Shown: one piece after another, positions 17,808 through 26,462 of the stretch
Numbering within the stretch: the stretch's first letter is position 1
Layout of the letters: the number at the start of each line of letters is the position of its first letter
Assembly (NCBI RefSeq): GCF_000014285.2
Contig: NC_008343.2
Coordinates: 1-64,000, forward strand
Length of the DNA stretch: 64,000 bases
Reading direction: 5' to 3'
Source of the DNA: Granulibacter bethesdensis CGDNIH1
GTDB lineage: Bacteria > Pseudomonadota > Alphaproteobacteria > Acetobacterales > Acetobacteraceae
Notes under the pieces: model-generated
Databases searched by the model: none
Told to the model about the DNA's origin: nothing
The model's input: the letters and a program-made list of their open reading frames with translations, nothing else
Program-made: the position numbers and the translations under genes

Positions 17808-18794
17808 ATGACTAAAGCAATTCGTATGCACGCTCATGGCGGTCCGGATGTTCTTTCATGGGAGGATGTGCCAACCCCTGTTCCAGGACCTGGAGAAGCT
17901 GTCATTCGTCACGCTGCGGTGGGGCTGAATTTCATTGATATTTATTTCCGCTCCGGTTTGTACAAAGCGCCCTCGCTTCCGACTGTTCTGGGAATGGAAG
18001 GAGCTGGCACCGTCATCGAAATCGGTGCAGGTGTGACAGATATTCAGGTTGGAGACCGGGTAGCCTACGCGACTGGCCCGTTAGGCGCCTACGCGACAGA
18101 GCGCACGATCGCAGCCGACCGGCTGGTCAAATTGCCTGATTCGATCAGCTGTCAGACAGCCGCCGCCATGATGCTTCAGGGTCTGACGGCGCAATATCTT
18201 CTGCGGCGGACCTATCCGGTCAAACGCGGAGATACGATTCTGGTCTACGCTGCGGCGGGTGGAGTGGGGCTGATACTCTGCCAGTGGGCCGCTTATCTGG
18301 GGGCTTCGGTCATTGGTGTTGTTTCTACCGAGGAAAAAGCGGCCTTGGCGCGTGCCCATGGAGCCAGCCATGTGATCGTGTCTTCCAATGATCACCCCGC
18401 CGATATTGCAGGCGAGGTCCGCCGCATCACACAGGGAGCAATGGTGCCGGTTGTATATGACAGCGTCGGTAAGGATACGTTTGATGCCAGTCTCGACTGT
18501 CTGGCGCCGCTGGGGCTGATGGTCAGCTATGGCAACGCTTCCGGCCCGGTGCCGCCATTCTCATTAACGACCTTGTCCGCCAAGGGAAGCCTGTTTGTCA
18601 CACGGCCCAGCCTGGCAACCTATACGGCAAAAAGGGCTGATTTGTTGGCTATGGCGCAGGATCTGTTCGACGTCGTTTCCACCGGTCATGTCCATATCGA
18701 AATCAACCAGACCTATCCGCTGCAGCAGGCAGCAGAGGCCCAACGTGCTCTTGAAGAGCGCCGGACCACGGGAAGTACGATTCTGATCCCCTGA
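17808..18794 (+). CDS. qor: NADPH:quinone reductase (zinc-independent MDR family)
   Basis: Medium-chain dehydrogenase/reductase, 328 residues, predicted to reduce quinones with NADPH in the cytosol. It begins MTKAIRMHAHGGPDVLSWEDVPTP, as in E. coli QOR. It has GLNFIDIYFRSGLYKAPSLPTVLGMEGAG, the family signature, and the nucleotide-binding loop YAAAGGVGLILCQWA (about residues 148-162). The catalytic zinc-ligand cysteines of alcohol dehydrogenases are absent, as expected. The C-terminus EERRTTGSTILIP is typical. The physiological substrate is not determined by the sequence. Confidence 0.92.
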   Translation: MTKAIRMHAHGGPDVLSWEDVPTPVPGPGEAVIRHAAVGLNFIDIYFRSGLYKAPSLPTVLGMEGAGTVIEIGAGVTDIQVGDRVAYATGPLGAYATERTIAADRLVKLPDSISCQTAAAMMLQGLTAQYLLRRTYPVKRGDTILVYAAAGGVGLILCQWAAYLGASVIGVVSTEEKAALARAHGASHVIVSSNDHPADIAGEVRRITQGAMVPVVYDSVGKDTFDASLDCLAPLGLMVSYGNASGPVPPFSLTTLSAKGSLFVTRPSLATYTAKRADLLAMAQDLFDVVSTGHVHIEINQTYPLQQAAEAQRALEERRTTGSTILIP

Positions 18795-18818
18795 AACCTC
18801 AATAAATCTGCACTGAGA

Positions 18819-18853
18819 GGCCGATCAGACATTGATTATTATGTCGTTCGGCC
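18819..18853 (+). promoter_or_regulatory. Hairpin between qor and cspA
   Basis: Two-part stem: outer GGCCGA (18819-18824) with TCGGCC (18848-18853), inner GACAT (18828-18832) with ATGTC (18841-18845), around an A/T-rich loop. No T-tract follows. It could end the qor transcript or belong to the cspA 5' leader, since cold-shock mRNAs often carry structured leaders. Confidence 0.35.
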
Positions 18854-18917
18854 ATTACCCTTTCCGTCACGGTTGGTATCGTGTCATGATGCCGATGAAA
18901 CTAACGGGGAGGCGTTG

Positions 18918-19124
18918 ATGCCGACTGGCACCGTCAAATGGTTTAATGCGACCAAGGGTTATGGATTTATTCACCCGGATGGGGGCGGTGCAGACGTGTT
19001 CGTGCATATCTCCGCCGTCGAGAAGGCCGGCCTGTCCAAGCTGGATGATGGTCAGAAGCTCAGCTTCGACCTTGAAGCCGGTCGTCAGGGCAAGACCTCC
19101 GCGGTTAATCTGAAGCTCGCCTGA
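18918..19124 (+). CDS. cspA: Cold-shock protein (CspA family)
   Basis: Single cold-shock domain, 68 residues from the ATG at 18918, preceded by a good GGGGAGG ribosome-binding site. It has both RNA-binding motifs: [11 protein letters not shown] (RNP1) and DVFVHISAV (RNP2). An upstream in-frame extension from 18873 is rejected because the family starts at MxxGTVKWFN. Such proteins bind single-stranded RNA/DNA and act as RNA chaperones. Whether this copy is cold-induced or constitutive cannot be told from sequence. Confidence 0.96.
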   Translation: MPTGTVKWFNATKGYGFIHPDGGGADVFVHISAVEKAGLSKLDDGQKLSFDLEAGRQGKTSAVNLKLA

Positions 19125-19366
19125 TACGATTAACTCTTTCCATATCCGGCTGGTCAGGTCTCTCAACGGAGTACCTGTCTGCCGGATGTGCCTTTATGCT
19201 TCATCATGAGCAGTGTCGGGCGGCACGAGTCTTTTTTCTTATTGCCTGCTTTCTTGAGCCAGCCAGACCAGTTCAACCATTGACCAGGCGCTGGTCTGTC
19301 TCCATTGAGGCATTGACCAGCAGTTCCAACCATCGGCCATAGAAAGCCAGAGACGGGAGAAGCGCA

Positions 19367-19672
19367 ATGAACCACGCCGATCTGATTGATAAGATCGCCA
19401 AATCAACTGACCAGACCAAGGCTACGGTTGATGCCGTCGTGTCCGCTGCAATTGAGACGATCAGTGCCACGCTGAAGGCGGGCGAGGAAGTCCGCATCAG
19501 CGGTCTCGGCATTTTTGATGTGTCCGAACGCGCCGCTCGTCAGGGCCGTAATCCGCAGACTGGTGCGACGATTGAAATCGCCGCGACCCGTGCGGCCCGC
19601 TTCCGTGCTGGTAAGGCGTTGAAGGATGCCGTTAACGGTACCGCCGTCAAGGCAAAGGCCAAGAAGGCCTGA
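19367..19672 (+). CDS. hupB: DNA-binding protein HU
   Basis: Nucleoid-associated HU/IHF-family protein of 101 residues. It begins MNHADLIDKIAKSTDQTKATVDAVV and has the GLGIFDVSERAARQGRNPQTG segment that forms the DNA-clasping beta arm, with the RNPQTG tip. A lysine/alanine-rich tail (AVKAKAKKA) extends slightly past the usual 90 residues. HU rather than IHF is favoured by the single-copy look and the arm sequence. It follows a 242-base gap containing an 8-bp inverted repeat, CAGACCAG/CTGGTCTG (19264-19298), and ends at a strong terminator. Confidence 0.95.
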   Translation: MNHADLIDKIAKSTDQTKATVDAVVSAAIETISATLKAGEEVRISGLGIFDVSERAARQGRNPQTGATIEIAATRAARFRAGKALKDAVNGTAVKAKAKKA

Positions 19673-19703
19673 TCCATCGCGCTAATTGCGTCTGATGGTA
19701 GGT

Positions 19704-19770
19704 ATCCTGCTTTGGAAGCAGGATTCATGAAAAGCGAAAAGCAGGCTGTTCAATGGCAGTCTGCTTTTTG
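19704..19770 (+). terminator. Double hairpin terminator after hupB
   Basis: The first stem is a perfect ATCCTGCTT/AAGCAGGAT (19704-19712 with 19716-19724, 3-base loop). The second pairs AAAAGCAG (19737-19744) with CTGCTTTT (19761-19768), running straight into a T-rich tract. The second stem is a canonical rho-independent terminator and, being flanked by A and T runs, may also stop the convergent mntH transcript. Confidence 0.8.
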
Positions 19771-19814
19771 TTTATCTGGGTATCTTTTACCCCAAACCAG
19801 TCTGGCCGGATTTT

Positions 19815-21149
19815 TCAGGGAGCAACTGGCAGACCGGGAATGGTAAATCCGAAAGCCTGTATCAGCAGCACCATATTCAGCCCCAGCACAATGGCGGCAG
19901 CGGCTGAGGCGACCCATTGTGTCACCCGATGATTGACGAACGGTCCCATCAATTCACGGTGTCCGCTGAAATAGATCAGGGCGATCATGGGGGCGGGCAG
20001 GGCGATGCTGAGAATGACCTGACTGATGACCAACGCATCGGTTGCGTTCACGCCCGCCAGAATGACGATAAAAGCCGGAACCATTGTAACCAGCCTGCGC
20101 AGCCAGACTGGAATACGAATATGCACAAAACCCTGCATGATCATCTGACCTGCCATCGTACCGACGACAGATGACGAAATACCGGATGTAATCAGGGATA
20201 TCAGGAATATGGCGGCGGCGGCCGCGCCCAGAAGCGGCGTCAGGGTATGATAGGCCTGTTCTATTTCAGCCACGTCACTATGCCCGATATGAAAGGCTGA
20301 TGCGGCCATGATCACCATGGCCATATTGACCATCCCGGCAAGTGCCAGAGCCAGTATGACTTCCCGGTTGGAAAAGCGAATCAGACGATGCCGGGATGCG
20401 TCATCCGTGGCAGCAGCGGCGCGATTCTGTGCCAGGCCGGAATGGAGATAAACGGCATGTGGCATCACAGTTGCCCCCACGATCCCGGTGGCGATTGTCA
20501 GGGCTGTTGCATCTGGCAGACGTGGCGTGATGGTCGCCCAAGCCGCAGCGGTCCAATCCACCGGTGCAATGAACATTTCAGCCAGATAGCAGAGGCCGAT
20601 CGTGGCCACTAAGGCCCCGATGACAAGCTCCATGACCCGATATCCCCGCTTTTCAAACAGCAGCAGGGCAAAGGTAATCATGGCCGTGGCCACCATACCG
20701 ATGATCAGAGGAAGCCTGAACAGCAGGGCCAGTCCGATCGCCCCCCCCAGAAATTCTGCCAGATCGGTTGCCATCGCGGCAATTTCGCTGATGATCCATA
20801 ACGCGATCACCAATGGGCGGGAAAAATGGTCCCGGCAGAGTTCCGGCAAATTTCGCCCGGTTGCGATGCCGAGTTTGGCTGAAAGGGCCTGAAACAGCAT
20901 GGCGATCAGATTCGCGGCTGCCACGACCCAGAGCAGTGTATAGCCGTAGCGTGAGCCAGCCTGAATATTGGTCGCGAAATTGCCGGGATCGACATAGGCG
21001 ATGGAAGCGATCACGGCCGGTCCGGCAAATAGAAGACCGGTTTTCCAGCCTCTGCTTTTGCCGGCGATTGCCTTGGACAGGCGTAAGGAGGTGCGATCCG
21101 TTATGGTCGGACCGGGGGGTGGCGCACAGGTGGGAGTGATCTGAGTCAT
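19815..21149 (-). CDS. mntH: NRAMP-family Mn2+/Fe2+ transporter MntH
   Basis: Proton-coupled divalent metal importer of the inner membrane. The 444-residue protein has about 11 predicted membrane segments. It shows the metal-binding motif DPGNFATN in helix 1 (AYVDPGNFATNIQAG) and MPHAVYLHSGL in helix 6, which together form the metal site. A hydrophilic N-terminal tail of about 35 residues precedes helix 1. It is convergent with hupB and divergent from the ABC ATPase gene. A near-palindrome TGTAACCTGTGCTACA (21207-21222) lies in its promoter region, but I cannot assign it to MntR or Fur. Confidence 0.94.
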   Translation of the reverse strand: MTQITPTCAPPPGPTITDRTSLRLSKAIAGKSRGWKTGLLFAGPAVIASIAYVDPGNFATNIQAGSRYGYTLLWVVAAANLIAMLFQALSAKLGIATGRNLPELCRDHFSRPLVIALWIISEIAAMATDLAEFLGGAIGLALLFRLPLIIGMVATAMITFALLLFEKRGYRVMELVIGALVATIGLCYLAEMFIAPVDWTAAAWATITPRLPDATALTIATGIVGATVMPHAVYLHSGLAQNRAAAATDDASRHRLIRFSNREVILALALAGMVNMAMVIMAASAFHIGHSDVAEIEQAYHTLTPLLGAAAAAIFLISLITSGISSSVVGTMAGQMIMQGFVHIRIPVWLRRLVTMVPAFIVILAGVNATDALVISQVILSIALPAPMIALIYFSGHRELMGPFVNHRVTQWVASAAAAIVLGLNMVLLIQAFGFTIPGLPVAP

Positions 21150-21362
21150 GAAATACTACGGTTCGTCGTGAGAAAAACCGGTGTGTGCCGGACCTGATCC
21201 AAAAAGTGTAACCTGTGCTACAAAACGTCAAGAGAGAAGGTGAGCGCTGTAAAGGATGGCATGCTGCGCTGGATGCAGCTTGCGCGGAAAGGGGGGAGCG
21301 CCGACAATCAGACATGGCCCGCGATCATGTTCCTGCGCGCCTCGACCCAACGGACGTGATGT

Positions 21363-22151
21363 ATGAAAGAAGCCCCTGCCACCGTTTTTACCCCTGACTC
21401 CGGTGAGCCATCTGCGCTCTGCAATCGTGCGGTGGTCATCATGGAGAAGGTCAATCAATGGTATGGGCGCATGCAGGTATTGCGTGATGTTTCCCTGTGC
21501 GTGGAGGAGGGAAGCTGCGTCGTGCTCTGCGGTCCATCAGGCTCCGGCAAGTCTTCGGCCCTGCGCTGTATCAGCCGTCTGGAAACCCATCAGACCGGCC
21601 GTATTTTGGTCGATGGGGTGGAGCTGACCGATGACCCCGCCTGTATCAGTCGCATACAGCGGGACGTGGCCATGATTTTTCAAAGCGTCAATTTATTCCC
21701 GCATATGAGCGTATTGGAAAACTGTACACTGGCCCCCATCTGGTCGCGCGGTATGCGGCGTGAAGAAGCAGAGGCCAGTGCTGCTGAGGCATTGCGCCAG
21801 GTCGGCCTGCTGGACAGGGCGCAGCAGCATCCCTCTGGCTTGAATGCCGGTGAGTTGCAGCGTGTCGCCATTGCCCGCGCCTTGTGTATGTCTCCGCGTA
21901 TCATGCTGTTCGATGAACCAACCGTGGCGCTGCCGCCGGAGATGAAGGGGCCCGTGCTGGAGGTGATGGAGAGTGTAGCAAAAAGCGGCATCACCATGAT
22001 CTGTGTTGCGAATGAGCTTGAATATGCCCGCAAGGCGGCAGATCGCATTATTTTCATGGATCAAGGCAATATTCTGGTAGATGACGTGCCATCAGTGTTT
22101 TTTGAACGGACTGATCCCCCTGAGCTGAGGGCGTTTCTCGCAACCGCCTGA
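21363..22151 (+). CDS. Orphan ABC-type ATPase with degenerate signature motifs (amino-acid transporter type)
   Basis: Of 262 residues, it most resembles ATPases of polar amino-acid importers (GlnQ/HisP type). Walker A GPSGSGKS (57-64), the Q-loop in IFQSVNLFPHM (Gln107) and Walker B with catalytic Glu (MLFDE, 181-185) are intact. The signature, normally LSGGQ, reads LNAGE (160-164); the D-loop, normally SALD, reads VALP; the switch histidine is replaced by Asn217 (CVANELEYARKAADR). The start may instead be ATG 21441. No permease or binding-protein gene is adjacent. These substitutions suggest weak or no ATP hydrolysis, so a regulatory or lost-function role is possible. A clear terminator follows. 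Confidence 0.8.
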   Translation: MKEAPATVFTPDSGEPSALCNRAVVIMEKVNQWYGRMQVLRDVSLCVEEGSCVVLCGPSGSGKSSALRCISRLETHQTGRILVDGVELTDDPACISRIQRDVAMIFQSVNLFPHMSVLENCTLAPIWSRGMRREEAEASAAEALRQVGLLDRAQQHPSGLNAGELQRVAIARALCMSPRIMLFDEPTVALPPEMKGPVLEVMESVAKSGITMICVANELEYARKAADRIIFMDQGNILVDDVPSVFFERTDPPELRAFLATA

Positions 22152-22187
22152 AATGTGCCTGGCAGACAATCCCACCTAAAAAAATTG

Positions 22188-22226
22188 GGCGGCACGATCG
22201 GGGGAGATCGTGCCGCCTCTGTTTTT
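22188..22226 (+). terminator. Rho-independent terminator after the ABC ATPase
   Basis: Perfect 12-bp stem GGCGGCACGATC (22188-22199) with GATCGTGCCGCC (22206-22217), 6-base loop, followed by TCTGTTTTT. It ends the plus-strand ABC ATPase transcript. Confidence 0.88.
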
Positions 22227-22240
22227 CCTGCGGCACAGGT

Positions 22241-22250
22241 GGGGGGGGGG
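22241..22250. repeat. Homopolymeric G10 tract
   Basis: Ten consecutive G residues in the intergenic region downstream of the ABC ATPase terminator and dnaJ, framed by TGCGGC (22229-22234) and GCCGCA (22255-22260) that can pair. Such tracts are prone to slippage. Confidence 0.9.
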
Positions 22251-22346
22251 AAGCGCCGCAGTTAAACCCTGAACGTGTATTCTGCTACAGGGTTCATCAT
22301 TATATTGGTATGATCTGTTTATTTTTGATGGGCTTGGCTGAGAAAA

Positions 22347-23471
22347 TCAGCGTCCTTCAAAAAATTCCTTTACCTTGGCAAAGAATCCTTCAGCTTCTGG
22401 GCTTGCTTTGGTCGTGGAGGCTTCACGCTCGAATTCTTCCAGTAATTCCTGTTGCCGCTTGCTGAGATGCTGAGGCGTTTCGACATTGACCTGAATATAC
22501 ATGTCGCCTCGTGCCGGACTACGCAGGACAGAGAAGCCTTTTCCACGCAGACGGAATTGCTCGCCGCTTTGCGTGCCGACTGGAATTTTGACCTTGGCGC
22601 TGGTACCATCGATCACGGGCACCTCGATTTCTGCACCCAGAGCAGCCTGCGTCATCCGTAGCGGAACCCGGCAGAAAATATTTGCCCCTTCCCGCTGAAA
22701 AATCGGATGCGGACGAATGGCGACATGGACGTACAGATCGCCCGGCGGTGTGCCATTCGGGCCGGCTTCACCTTCACCCGAGAGGCGAATGCGCGTGCCA
22801 TCCTCAACTCCGGCAGGAATGGAGATCTGGAGCGTGCGTTCCTGGGAGACGGTTCCAGCCCCTTGACAGACCCGGCACGGATTACGAATGACGCGTCCCG
22901 CACCGCCGCAAGTGGGGCAGGTGCGCTCCACCACGAAGAAACCCTGCTGCGCCCGTACCTTGCCGGCGCCCTGACAGGTCGGACAAGTATCGGCGCTCTT
23001 GTTTTTGTCTTCGCTGCCTGTCCCGTGGCAGGACTCGCAGGTAACGCGTGTGGGCACGCGCAGCGTGGCTTTGGTGCCGTTGAAGGCCTCGACCAGATCG
23101 ATTTCAACCGCAGCGCGCAGGTCGGACCCTGTGCGAGGGGCACCCCCACGCCGACCCATGAAGTCGCCGAACATCTGATCGAAAATATCGCCCAGACCGC
23201 CTTCCTGGAAGCCGCCGAAACCGCCCCCTCCTCCGCCACCGCCATTCTCGAAAGCGGCATGACCGAAACGGTCGTAGGCGGCCCGTTTCTGTTCGTCTTT
23301 CAGAACATCATAGGCTTCGCTGACCTCCTTGAATTTGGCCTCGGCTTCGTGATCACCGGGATTGCGGTCCGGGTGATACTGCATGGCGAGCTTGCGATAG
23401 GCTTTTTTCAGCTCATCGGCATTGGCGTCTCGGGCGACGCCAAGAGTGGCATAATAATCCTGCTTGGCCAT
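22347..23471 (-). CDS. dnaJ: Chaperone protein DnaJ
   Basis: Hsp40 co-chaperone that delivers substrates to DnaK and stimulates its ATPase. From ATG 23471 (MAKQDYY; 23477 also in frame) it is 374 residues. The J domain has the HPD motif in [11 protein letters not shown], followed by a Gly/Phe-rich linker. The zinc domain has four Cys repeats ([32 protein letters not shown]), and the C-terminal substrate-binding domains complete the type I architecture. It lies downstream of dnaK but is separated by 175 bases with a strong terminator-like structure, so its supply may be partly uncoupled. Confidence 0.98.
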   Translation of the reverse strand: MAKQDYYATLGVARDANADELKKAYRKLAMQYHPDRNPGDHEAEAKFKEVSEAYDVLKDEQKRAAYDRFGHAAFENGGGGGGGGFGGFQEGGLGDIFDQMFGDFMGRRGGAPRTGSDLRAAVEIDLVEAFNGTKATLRVPTRVTCESCHGTGSEDKNKSADTCPTCQGAGKVRAQQGFFVVERTCPTCGGAGRVIRNPCRVCQGAGTVSQERTLQISIPAGVEDGTRIRLSGEGEAGPNGTPPGDLYVHVAIRPHPIFQREGANIFCRVPLRMTQAALGAEIEVPVIDGTSAKVKIPVGTQSGEQFRLRGKGFSVLRSPARGDMYIQVNVETPQHLSKRQQELLEEFEREASTTKASPEAEGFFAKVKEFFEGR

Positions 23472-23550
23472 GGGCATTTCTCAGCTAAGGTCCTGTCCGC
23501 GGCAGAGCGGAAACCGTGCTCATGCAGCAGATGACAGGGCGGGGCAATCA

Positions 23551-23619
23551 AAAAGGCCGAACCACGAAGAAGGGGCACGCCATTCAGGCGTGCCCCTGGT
23601 CGTGTAATTCCGGCCTTTT
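23551..23619 (-). terminator. Nested hairpin terminator between dnaK and dnaJ
   Basis: On the minus strand an outer stem (AAAAGGCCG at 23551-23559 with CGGCCTTTT at 23611-23619) encloses a perfect 11-bp inner stem, AGGGGCACGCC/GGCGTGCCCCT (23571-23581 with 23587-23597, 5-base loop). The minus-strand transcript then runs into TTTTT. It has the form of a rho-independent terminator acting on dnaK mRNA, perhaps with partial read-through to dnaJ. Confidence 0.75.
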
Positions 23620-23646
23620 ATCAAGACCGGAGCCTGACACCAGGGG

Positions 23647-25545
23647 TCAGGAATGCTTCTTCGGATCGACTTCCTCGAAATCCGCATCCACGACTTTTTC
23701 TCCGTTCGGGCCAGCTTCTGCTTCACCGGTTGGTGCCTCGGACTGGGCCTTGTACATCGCCTCGCCAATCTTCATGGCAACCTGGCTCAGACGCTCGGTG
23801 GCCTGGGTCAGGGCAGCGAGGTCATCGCCTTCCAGTGCGGTGCGAGTAGCGCTGATGGCGCTTTCCGCCTCGCCCTTATCGGCTTCGGCGATCTTGTCGC
23901 CCTGCTCCTTCAGGTTTTTCTCGACCTGATGGACCAGGCTTTCGGCCTGATTGCGGGCTTCCACCAGAGCGCGACGCTGCTTGTCGGCTTCGGCATTGGC
24001 CTCGGCTTCCTGCACCATGCGCTGGATATCGGCATCCGACAGACCACCGGAGGCCTGAATCCGGATCTGCTGTTCCTTGCCGGTCGCCTTGTCCTTGGCG
24101 GAGACGTTGACGATACCGTTGGCGTCGATATCGAACGTCACCTCGATCTGCGGCACGCCACGCGGTGCGGGGGGCAGGCCGGTCAGATCGAACTGGCCGA
24201 GGGACTTGTTATCCGCCGCCATCTCACGCTCGCCCTGATAGACCTTGATGGTCACGGCGGGCTGATTGTCTTCGGCGGTGGAGAACACCTGGCTTTTCTT
24301 GGTCGGGATCGTCGTGTTGCGGTCGATCAGGCGGGTGAACACACCGCCGAGGGTTTCGATACCCAGCGAGAGCGGGGTGACGTCCAGCAGCAGTACGTCC
24401 TTGACGTCGCCCTTCAGCACGGCGCCCTGCACGGCGGCGCCGATAGCGACCACTTCATCAGGGTTGACGTTGCGGGCCGGTTCCTTGCCGAAGAACTGTT
24501 TGACGGCTTCGATCACTTTCGGCATGCGGGTCATGCCGCCGACCAGGATCACGTCGCTGATCTCGCCTGCGGACACGCCGGCATCTTTCAGCGCCTTGCG
24601 GCAGGGTTCCAGCGTGCGCTGGATCAGATCATCCACCAGGCTTTCCAGCTTGGCGCGGGACAGCTTCAGCACCAGATGCTTCGGTCCGGAAGCATCGGCG
24701 GTGATGAAGGGCAGGTTGATCTCGGTCTCCTTGGAGGAGGACAGCTCGATCTTCGCCTTTTCCGCGGCTTCTTTCAGACGCTGCAGGGCCAGCTTGTCCT
24801 TGCGCAGGTCGATACCTTGTTCGCGCTGGAATTCGGAGGCCAGATAATCGATCACACGGGCGTCGAAATCCTCACCGCCGAGGAAGGTGTCGCCGTTGGT
24901 GGACTTCACCTCGAACACACCATCGCCGATTTCGAGGATGGACACGTCGAAGGTACCGCCGCCAAGGTCATAGACCGCAATGGTGCCGGTATTCTTCTTG
25001 TCCATGCCGTAAGCGAGGGCGGCGGCAGTCGGCTCGTTGATGATGCGCAGAACTTCGAGACCGGCGATGCGGCCTGCATCCTTGGTGGCCTGACGCTGGC
25101 TGTCATTGAAGTAGGCCGGGACGGTGATGACTGCCTGCGTAACCGGCTCGCCGAGATAGGCTTCGGCGGTTTCCTTCATTTTCGACAGCACGAAAGCGCT
25201 GATCTGGCTCGGCGCGTATTTTTCGCCGCGGGCCTCGACCCATGCATCGCCGTTATCGCCACGCACAATGGCGTAGGGCACCAGATCCTTGTCCTTAGCG
25301 ACGGTCGGATCGTCATAACGGCGGCCGATCAGGCGTTTGACGGCGTATAATGTGTTGGAGGGGTTAGTGACGGCCTGCCGCTTGGCGGCCTGTCCGACCA
25401 GACGCTCCCCGCTATCGGTGAACGCGATCATGGAGGGGGTTGTACGCGCGCCCTCCGCGTTTTCCAGCACGCGCACATCCTTGCCTTCCATAATGGCAAC
25501 GCAGGAATTGGTCGTGCCGAGGTCGATACCGATGACCTTGCTCAT
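23647..25545 (-). CDS. dnaK: Chaperone protein DnaK (Hsp70)
   Basis: ATP-driven chaperone, 632 residues. It has the signatures [13 protein letters not shown] at residues 5-17, [15 protein letters not shown] in the ATPase domain, and [15 protein letters not shown]. The linker [16 protein letters not shown] leads into the substrate-binding domain. The C-terminal lid ends with a short acidic tail ([15 protein letters not shown]), matching the conserved DAEFEEV ending. It lies in the order hrcA-grpE-dnaK-dnaJ, all on the minus strand. A sigma32-type promoter candidate lies 75-100 bases upstream. Confidence 0.99.
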   Translation of the reverse strand: MSKVIGIDLGTTNSCVAIMEGKDVRVLENAEGARTTPSMIAFTDSGERLVGQAAKRQAVTNPSNTLYAVKRLIGRRYDDPTVAKDKDLVPYAIVRGDNGDAWVEARGEKYAPSQISAFVLSKMKETAEAYLGEPVTQAVITVPAYFNDSQRQATKDAGRIAGLEVLRIINEPTAAALAYGMDKKNTGTIAVYDLGGGTFDVSILEIGDGVFEVKSTNGDTFLGGEDFDARVIDYLASEFQREQGIDLRKDKLALQRLKEAAEKAKIELSSSKETEINLPFITADASGPKHLVLKLSRAKLESLVDDLIQRTLEPCRKALKDAGVSAGEISDVILVGGMTRMPKVIEAVKQFFGKEPARNVNPDEVVAIGAAVQGAVLKGDVKDVLLLDVTPLSLGIETLGGVFTRLIDRNTTIPTKKSQVFSTAEDNQPAVTIKVYQGEREMAADNKSLGQFDLTGLPPAPRGVPQIEVTFDIDANGIVNVSAKDKATGKEQQIRIQASGGLSDADIQRMVQEAEANAEADKQRRALVEARNQAESLVHQVEKNLKEQGDKIAEADKGEAESAISATRTALEGDDLAALTQATERLSQVAMKIGEAMYKAQSEAPTGEAEAGPNGEKVVDADFEEVDPKKHS

Positions 25546-25618
25546 AAGTCTGCTCCTTTCCAGCGGATGCTGACGGCCCGAAGCACCGCGTGCATCCCCG
25601 ATTTATATTCGTTCGATG

Positions 25619-25647
25619 ATGTAAGAAGGAGAAGCGTCCCGGGCAAG
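25619..25647 (-). promoter_or_regulatory. Candidate sigma32-type promoter of dnaK
   Basis: Reading on the minus strand, CTTG (25647-25644) is followed after 18 bases by CTTACAT (25625-25619). This is close to the alphaproteobacterial heat-shock pattern CTTG-N16/17-CYTATNT. No CIRCE inverted repeat is seen upstream of dnaK. The match was made by eye and is not perfect. Confidence 0.4.
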
Positions 25648-25734
25648 AGGCTGCTTCACCAGATTCCGGCATGGATGGTTAAAACTGCGACATCTCTGTC
25701 GAAGTCGACCGATTCAGCCGGGGGAAATCGGTTG

Positions 25735-26319
25735 TCAGGCCTTCGCCACCACGACCATGGCGGGTTTCAGCAGGCGGCCATTCAATGTCCAGGCCGATGT
25801 CCATGCCTGAATCACTGTGCCCGGCGGATGTTCGGCGCTGGGTTGTTCGCTCATGGCCTGATGAAGGTTGGGATCGAACACCGCTCCGGTCGGGTCGGTG
25901 CCGCTGATGCCATTGCGTTCCAGAATGGAGATGAAATTCCGCTCCACCCCCTCCAGCCCTTCCCGCACGCGGGTCAGGGAGGCAGGTTCGCCTTCCTCTG
26001 CCGCCGGCAGGGCGGACAGGCCGCGCCGAAGATTCTCTGCCGCTTCCACGATGTCGGCCGCGAATTTCTGCACGGCGTAATTGCGGGCATCGTCGGCGTC
26101 ACGCTTGGCGCGGGCGCGGACATTCGCCATTTCCGCCTCTGCCCGCATCCAGCGTTCACGAAAATCGTCCCGCTCCGCTTCCAGTGCGGCGATGCGGGCT
26201 TCTGGTGTGTCCGTGGCAGCGTTCTGCGGCTGCTCGCCGGAATGAGTCTCTTCCTGATCTTTCGGAAGTTCCTGCTGCGTTTCGTCCTGCATGGCTGTCG
26301 CCTCGGTTTCGTTCGTCAT
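25735..26319 (-). CDS. grpE: Nucleotide exchange factor GrpE
   Basis: GrpE releases ADP from DnaK and acts as a thermosensor. From ATG 26319 (MTNETEATAM) the protein is 194 residues. An acidic, Gln-rich tail leads into a long coiled coil (IAALEAERDDFRERWMRAEAEMANVRARAKRDADDARNYA), then the beta domain with VFDPNLHQAMSEQPS and a C-terminal NGRLLKPAMVVVAKA, all typical. An upstream extension to 26415 encodes Arg/Pro-rich sequence and is unlikely. It stands between hrcA and dnaK. Confidence 0.95.
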   Translation of the reverse strand: MTNETEATAMQDETQQELPKDQEETHSGEQPQNAATDTPEARIAALEAERDDFRERWMRAEAEMANVRARAKRDADDARNYAVQKFAADIVEAAENLRRGLSALPAAEEGEPASLTRVREGLEGVERNFISILERNGISGTDPTGAVFDPNLHQAMSEQPSAEHPPGTVIQAWTSAWTLNGRLLKPAMVVVAKA

Positions 26320-26462
26320 GGGCGGTGAATTAGCGCATCGACGCCGCGGAACAAGGGATGAAACTCTGAAACTGTGTTTCTGCGGTGTTTTTCGTGTCCA
26401 GAAGCGCAGATCCATGCCGATTTCTGTTCCGTCTGTGCTTCAGGGTATGACAGGGGCTATGT

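Noticed and set aside
21207-21222. Near-palindrome TGTAACCTGTGCTACA before mntH as a possible metal-regulator site
   Set aside because: The half-sites match imperfectly and it does not fit an MntR or Fur consensus I can name.
23653-25350. Long 565-codon open frame antisense to dnaK
   Set aside because: It is a by-product of strong codon bias in dnaK; its translation is low-complexity Gly/Leu/Asp/His-rich and matches no family I know.
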